DNA from: Bacteroidota bacterium
GTDB taxonomy: Bacteria > Bacteroidota > Ignavibacteria > Ignavibacteriales > Ignavibacteriaceae
DNA: 8,168 nt
NCBI GenBank assembly: GCA_021796135.1
Contig: JAJYOQ010000171.1
Location: 1-8,168 of the forward strand
Direction: 5' to 3'
Below the pieces are notes generated by a model, which searched no databases, was not told the DNA's origin, and saw only the letters and a list, made by a program, of their open reading frames with translations. Position 1 is the first letter of the stretch; each line of letters opens with the position of its first letter. A program made the position numbers and the translations under genes. Positions 7,167 through 8,168 of the stretch are shown here, piece after piece.

Positions 7167-7956
7167 TCTTTAAGCCTTTGTCGTTCTTGATTAGTTGTTC
7201 ACTTACTCTGCCGAATCTTCGTTCTCTCGTTTGAAAGCTCTTAATCGCCTGATACAAATGCTTACGATTAAAGTCGGGCCAATAAACTTCTGAAATATAA
7301 AACTCAGTATAGGCAATTTGCCATAATAAAAAATTACTAACTCTAAATTCACCGCTCGTTCTAATAAGCAAATCCGGATCGGGAATATTTTTGGTCGTCA
7401 GGTTTCTTGAAAAAATTGATTCGTCGATATCTTCCGTTTTTAATTTACCTGCAGCAACCAGCTTAGAAATGGATTTGACCGCTTCTAATAATTCCCACCT
7501 GCCGCTATAACTTAAAGCAAGATTCAAAGTCATTCTTTTATTATTTTTTGTTTTTTCAATTGCTTCATCTAATTCTTTTTGTACTTCATAAGGCAATGAT
7601 TTTATATCACCTATTGTAGTAAGTCGGATGTCGTTTTTATTCAATTCTATGCATCGATCTTTTACACTTCTTAAAAGTAACCTCATTAAAGTCGAAACTT
7701 CATCTTTAGGTCTATTCCAATTTTCAGTAGAAAAAGTAAAAAGAGTAAGATATTTTATACCTAGTTGAGCACAAGCTTCTGTAATGTCCTGTACTGTATC
7801 TACTCCTATCTTATGTCCCGCCACCCGTGGCAGTCCCTTTCCCCTTGCCCATCTACCGTTACCGTCCATTATTATTGCAATATGAACAGGTATTTCACCA
7901 GATTTTTTTAATGCGTCTTGCAGTTTTTTATCAGATTCAGATTGAGTTTTACCCAA
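7135..7956 (-). CDS. uppS: UppS, undecaprenyl diphosphate synthase (cis-prenyltransferase), TTG start
   Basis: This enzyme condenses isopentenyl diphosphate onto farnesyl diphosphate in cis to form C55-PP, the precursor of the lipid carrier for peptidoglycan and O-antigen units, at the inner face of the membrane. All signature motifs are present in the 273 residues: IMDGNGRWA (catalytic D31), GHKIG (47-51), TFSTENWNRP (74-83), LSYSGRWE (148-155), PDPDLLIRTSGEFRVSNFLLWQ (192-213), WPDF and RERRFGRV. The start is TTG at 7956, backed by AGGA (7963-7966) 6 nt upstream. The next in-frame ATG is M30 inside the catalytic motif and cannot be the start. The C-terminal tail past RRFGRV is about 20 residues and overlaps the bamA start by 32 bp. 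Codons 185-192 are duplicated exactly at the right edge of the window. Confidence 0.96.
   Translation of the reverse strand: MGKTQSESDKKLQDALKKSGEIPVHIAIIMDGNGRWARGKGLPRVAGHKIGVDTVQDITEACAQLGIKYLTLFTFSTENWNRPKDEVSTLMRLLLRSVKDRCIELNKNDIRLTTIGDIKSLPYEVQKELDEAIEKTKNNKRMTLNLALSYSGRWELLEAVKSISKLVAAGKLKTEDIDESIFSRNLTTKNIPDPDLLIRTSGEFRVSNFLLWQIAYTEFYISEVYWPDFNRKHLYQAIKSFQTRERRFGRVSEQLIKNDKGLKNAANLPQEIA
7381..7404. repeat. Direct repeat copy A (inside uppS, codons 185-192)
   Basis: This 24-bp segment encodes N185 to P192 (NLTTKNIP) of UppS, just before the PDPDLLIRTSGE motif. It is identical, in the same orientation, to the last 24 bases of the window. The bases to its left (7380 and below) do not match those left of the second copy. 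Confidence 0.9.
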
Positions 7957-7962
7957 ATTTAT

Positions 7963-7966
7963 TCCT
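7963..7966 (-). promoter_or_regulatory. Shine-Dalgarno sequence that sets the uppS TTG start
   Basis: On the minus strand AGGA lies 6 nt ahead of the TTG at 7956. No ATG or GTG is available in frame between it and the catalytic motif, so this site decides the start. Confidence 0.6.
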
Positions 7967-7979
7967 AAAAATTGAAAAA

Positions 7980-8015
7980 GCGTGTAAAATTAACCTTATG
8001 TACATTTAATGTCAA
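7980..8015 (-). promoter_or_regulatory. Probable housekeeping promoter of uppS and the downstream operon
   Basis: On the minus strand a perfect -35 hexamer TTGACA (8015-8010) is followed after exactly 17 nt by TAATTT (7992-7987), which keeps the important T-A----T positions of the -10 box. The same bases also read TAATTTTA, close to the TAnnTTTG -7 element of Bacteroidetes sigma factors. Transcription would begin near 7980, giving a leader of about 24 nt. The placement directly ahead of the first gene supports the call; the -10 box is only a partial match. Confidence 0.55.
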
Positions 8016-8115
8016 GGTAAGTATATTGATTATTAAAATACTTAAGAATAAAAAAGAAATAAGTGCCAGAATATTACATTCTTTTGGGAAAATTGAAAGG
8101 TAAAAAGAATTGGAA

Positions 8116-8144
8116 TTTTATTATCATAAATTTTGATAATAAAA
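8116..8144. repeat. Perfect AT-rich inverted repeat, 11-bp arms, 7-nt loop
   Basis: TTTTATTATCA (8116-8126) and TGATAATAAAA (8134-8144) are exact reverse complements around TAAATTT. Each arm has a single C or G, so the hairpin is weak as a transcription terminator. It could be a binding site for a dimeric regulator about 100 bp upstream of the uppS promoter, a poor terminator for an upstream gene, or a by-product of the rearrangement or artefact that placed the 24-bp uppS copy directly against its right arm. Confidence 0.6.
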
Positions 8145-8168
8145 GGGAATATTTTTGGTCGTCAGGTT
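8145..8168. repeat. Direct repeat copy B at the right edge of the window (uppS fragment)
   Basis: The last 24 bases are an exact copy of 7381-7404. The match runs to the very end of the window, so its true length is unknown. On the minus strand it reads NLTTKNIP and then leaves the uppS sequence, continuing FYYQNL to a TGA at 8126-8124. If the copy extends rightwards it would be the broken 3' end of a second uppS. If the window is a contig end it is more likely a chimeric or misassembled tail. Confidence 0.85.

Larger units (their letters stand above)
7957..8168. other. Non-coding region upstream of uppS
   Basis: These 212 AT-rich bases carry the uppS promoter and ribosome binding site at their left end. 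At the right end they carry a perfect AT-only inverted repeat and the copy of uppS codons. Between about 8016 and 8115 I see no coding frame, RNA gene or strong structure on either strand. Confidence 0.6.

Noticed and set aside
7827..8009. 60-residue plus-strand frame over the uppS start
   Set aside because: It crosses the conserved UppS N-terminus and the uppS promoter in antisense, with no ribosome binding site or recognised family.
8116..8144. Strong terminator at the right-edge hairpin
   Set aside because: The arms contain almost no G or C, so the stem is weak. I list it as an inverted repeat instead.

Overview
The window is a compact, low-GC, entirely minus-strand cell-envelope cluster. 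In transcription order (right to left) it reads uppS - bamA - skp(1) - skp(2) - lpxD - lpxC/fabZ fusion - lpxA, followed by the first codons of another gene cut by the left edge. The organism is a diderm that makes lipid A. The single-polypeptide LpxC-FabZ, the uppS-bamA-ompH order and the AT-rich coding point to the Bacteroidota/Chlorobi/Ignavibacteria (FCB) assemblage. Readable Shine-Dalgarno sequences before uppS, skp1 and skp2, unlike typical Bacteroidia, lean towards an Ignavibacteria-like lineage. That placement is an inference from gene content, not from a search.

Layout: 7957-8168 is non-coding upstream DNA with a likely promoter for uppS, an AT-rich perfect hairpin, and a terminal 24-bp exact copy of an internal uppS segment. 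uppS (7135-7956, TTG start) overlaps bamA (4656-7166) by 32 bp. Two tandem Skp/OmpH chaperone paralogs follow (4091-4621 and 3424-3945), separated by 145 bp that contain a good intrinsic terminator. lpxD (2362-3414), lpxC-fabZ (839-2251) and lpxA (40-816) complete the block. No gap exceeds 300 bp; I saw no tRNA, rRNA, CRISPR array or mobile element.

How the genes work together: UppS makes the C55 lipid carrier for peptidoglycan and O-antigen. BamA inserts outer-membrane beta-barrels, and the Skp proteins chaperone those barrels across the periplasm. LpxA, LpxC and LpxD carry out the first three steps of lipid A synthesis, and FabZ makes the acyl-ACPs that feed both phospholipid and lipid A. 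The cluster therefore co-expresses the protein and lipid halves of outer-membrane biogenesis. All key catalytic motifs I checked are present and no gene looks broken.

Most of the window is conserved housekeeping DNA. The one feature the genes do not explain is the 24-bp duplicate of uppS codons 185-192 at the extreme right edge, directly abutting an 11-bp-arm inverted repeat. It is either an assembly or chimera artefact at a contig end, or the junction of a tandem duplication that would place a 3'-truncated uppS copy upstream of the intact one. Secondary points of interest are the tandem Skp paralogs split by a terminator, and a long insertion in POTRA2 of BamA.
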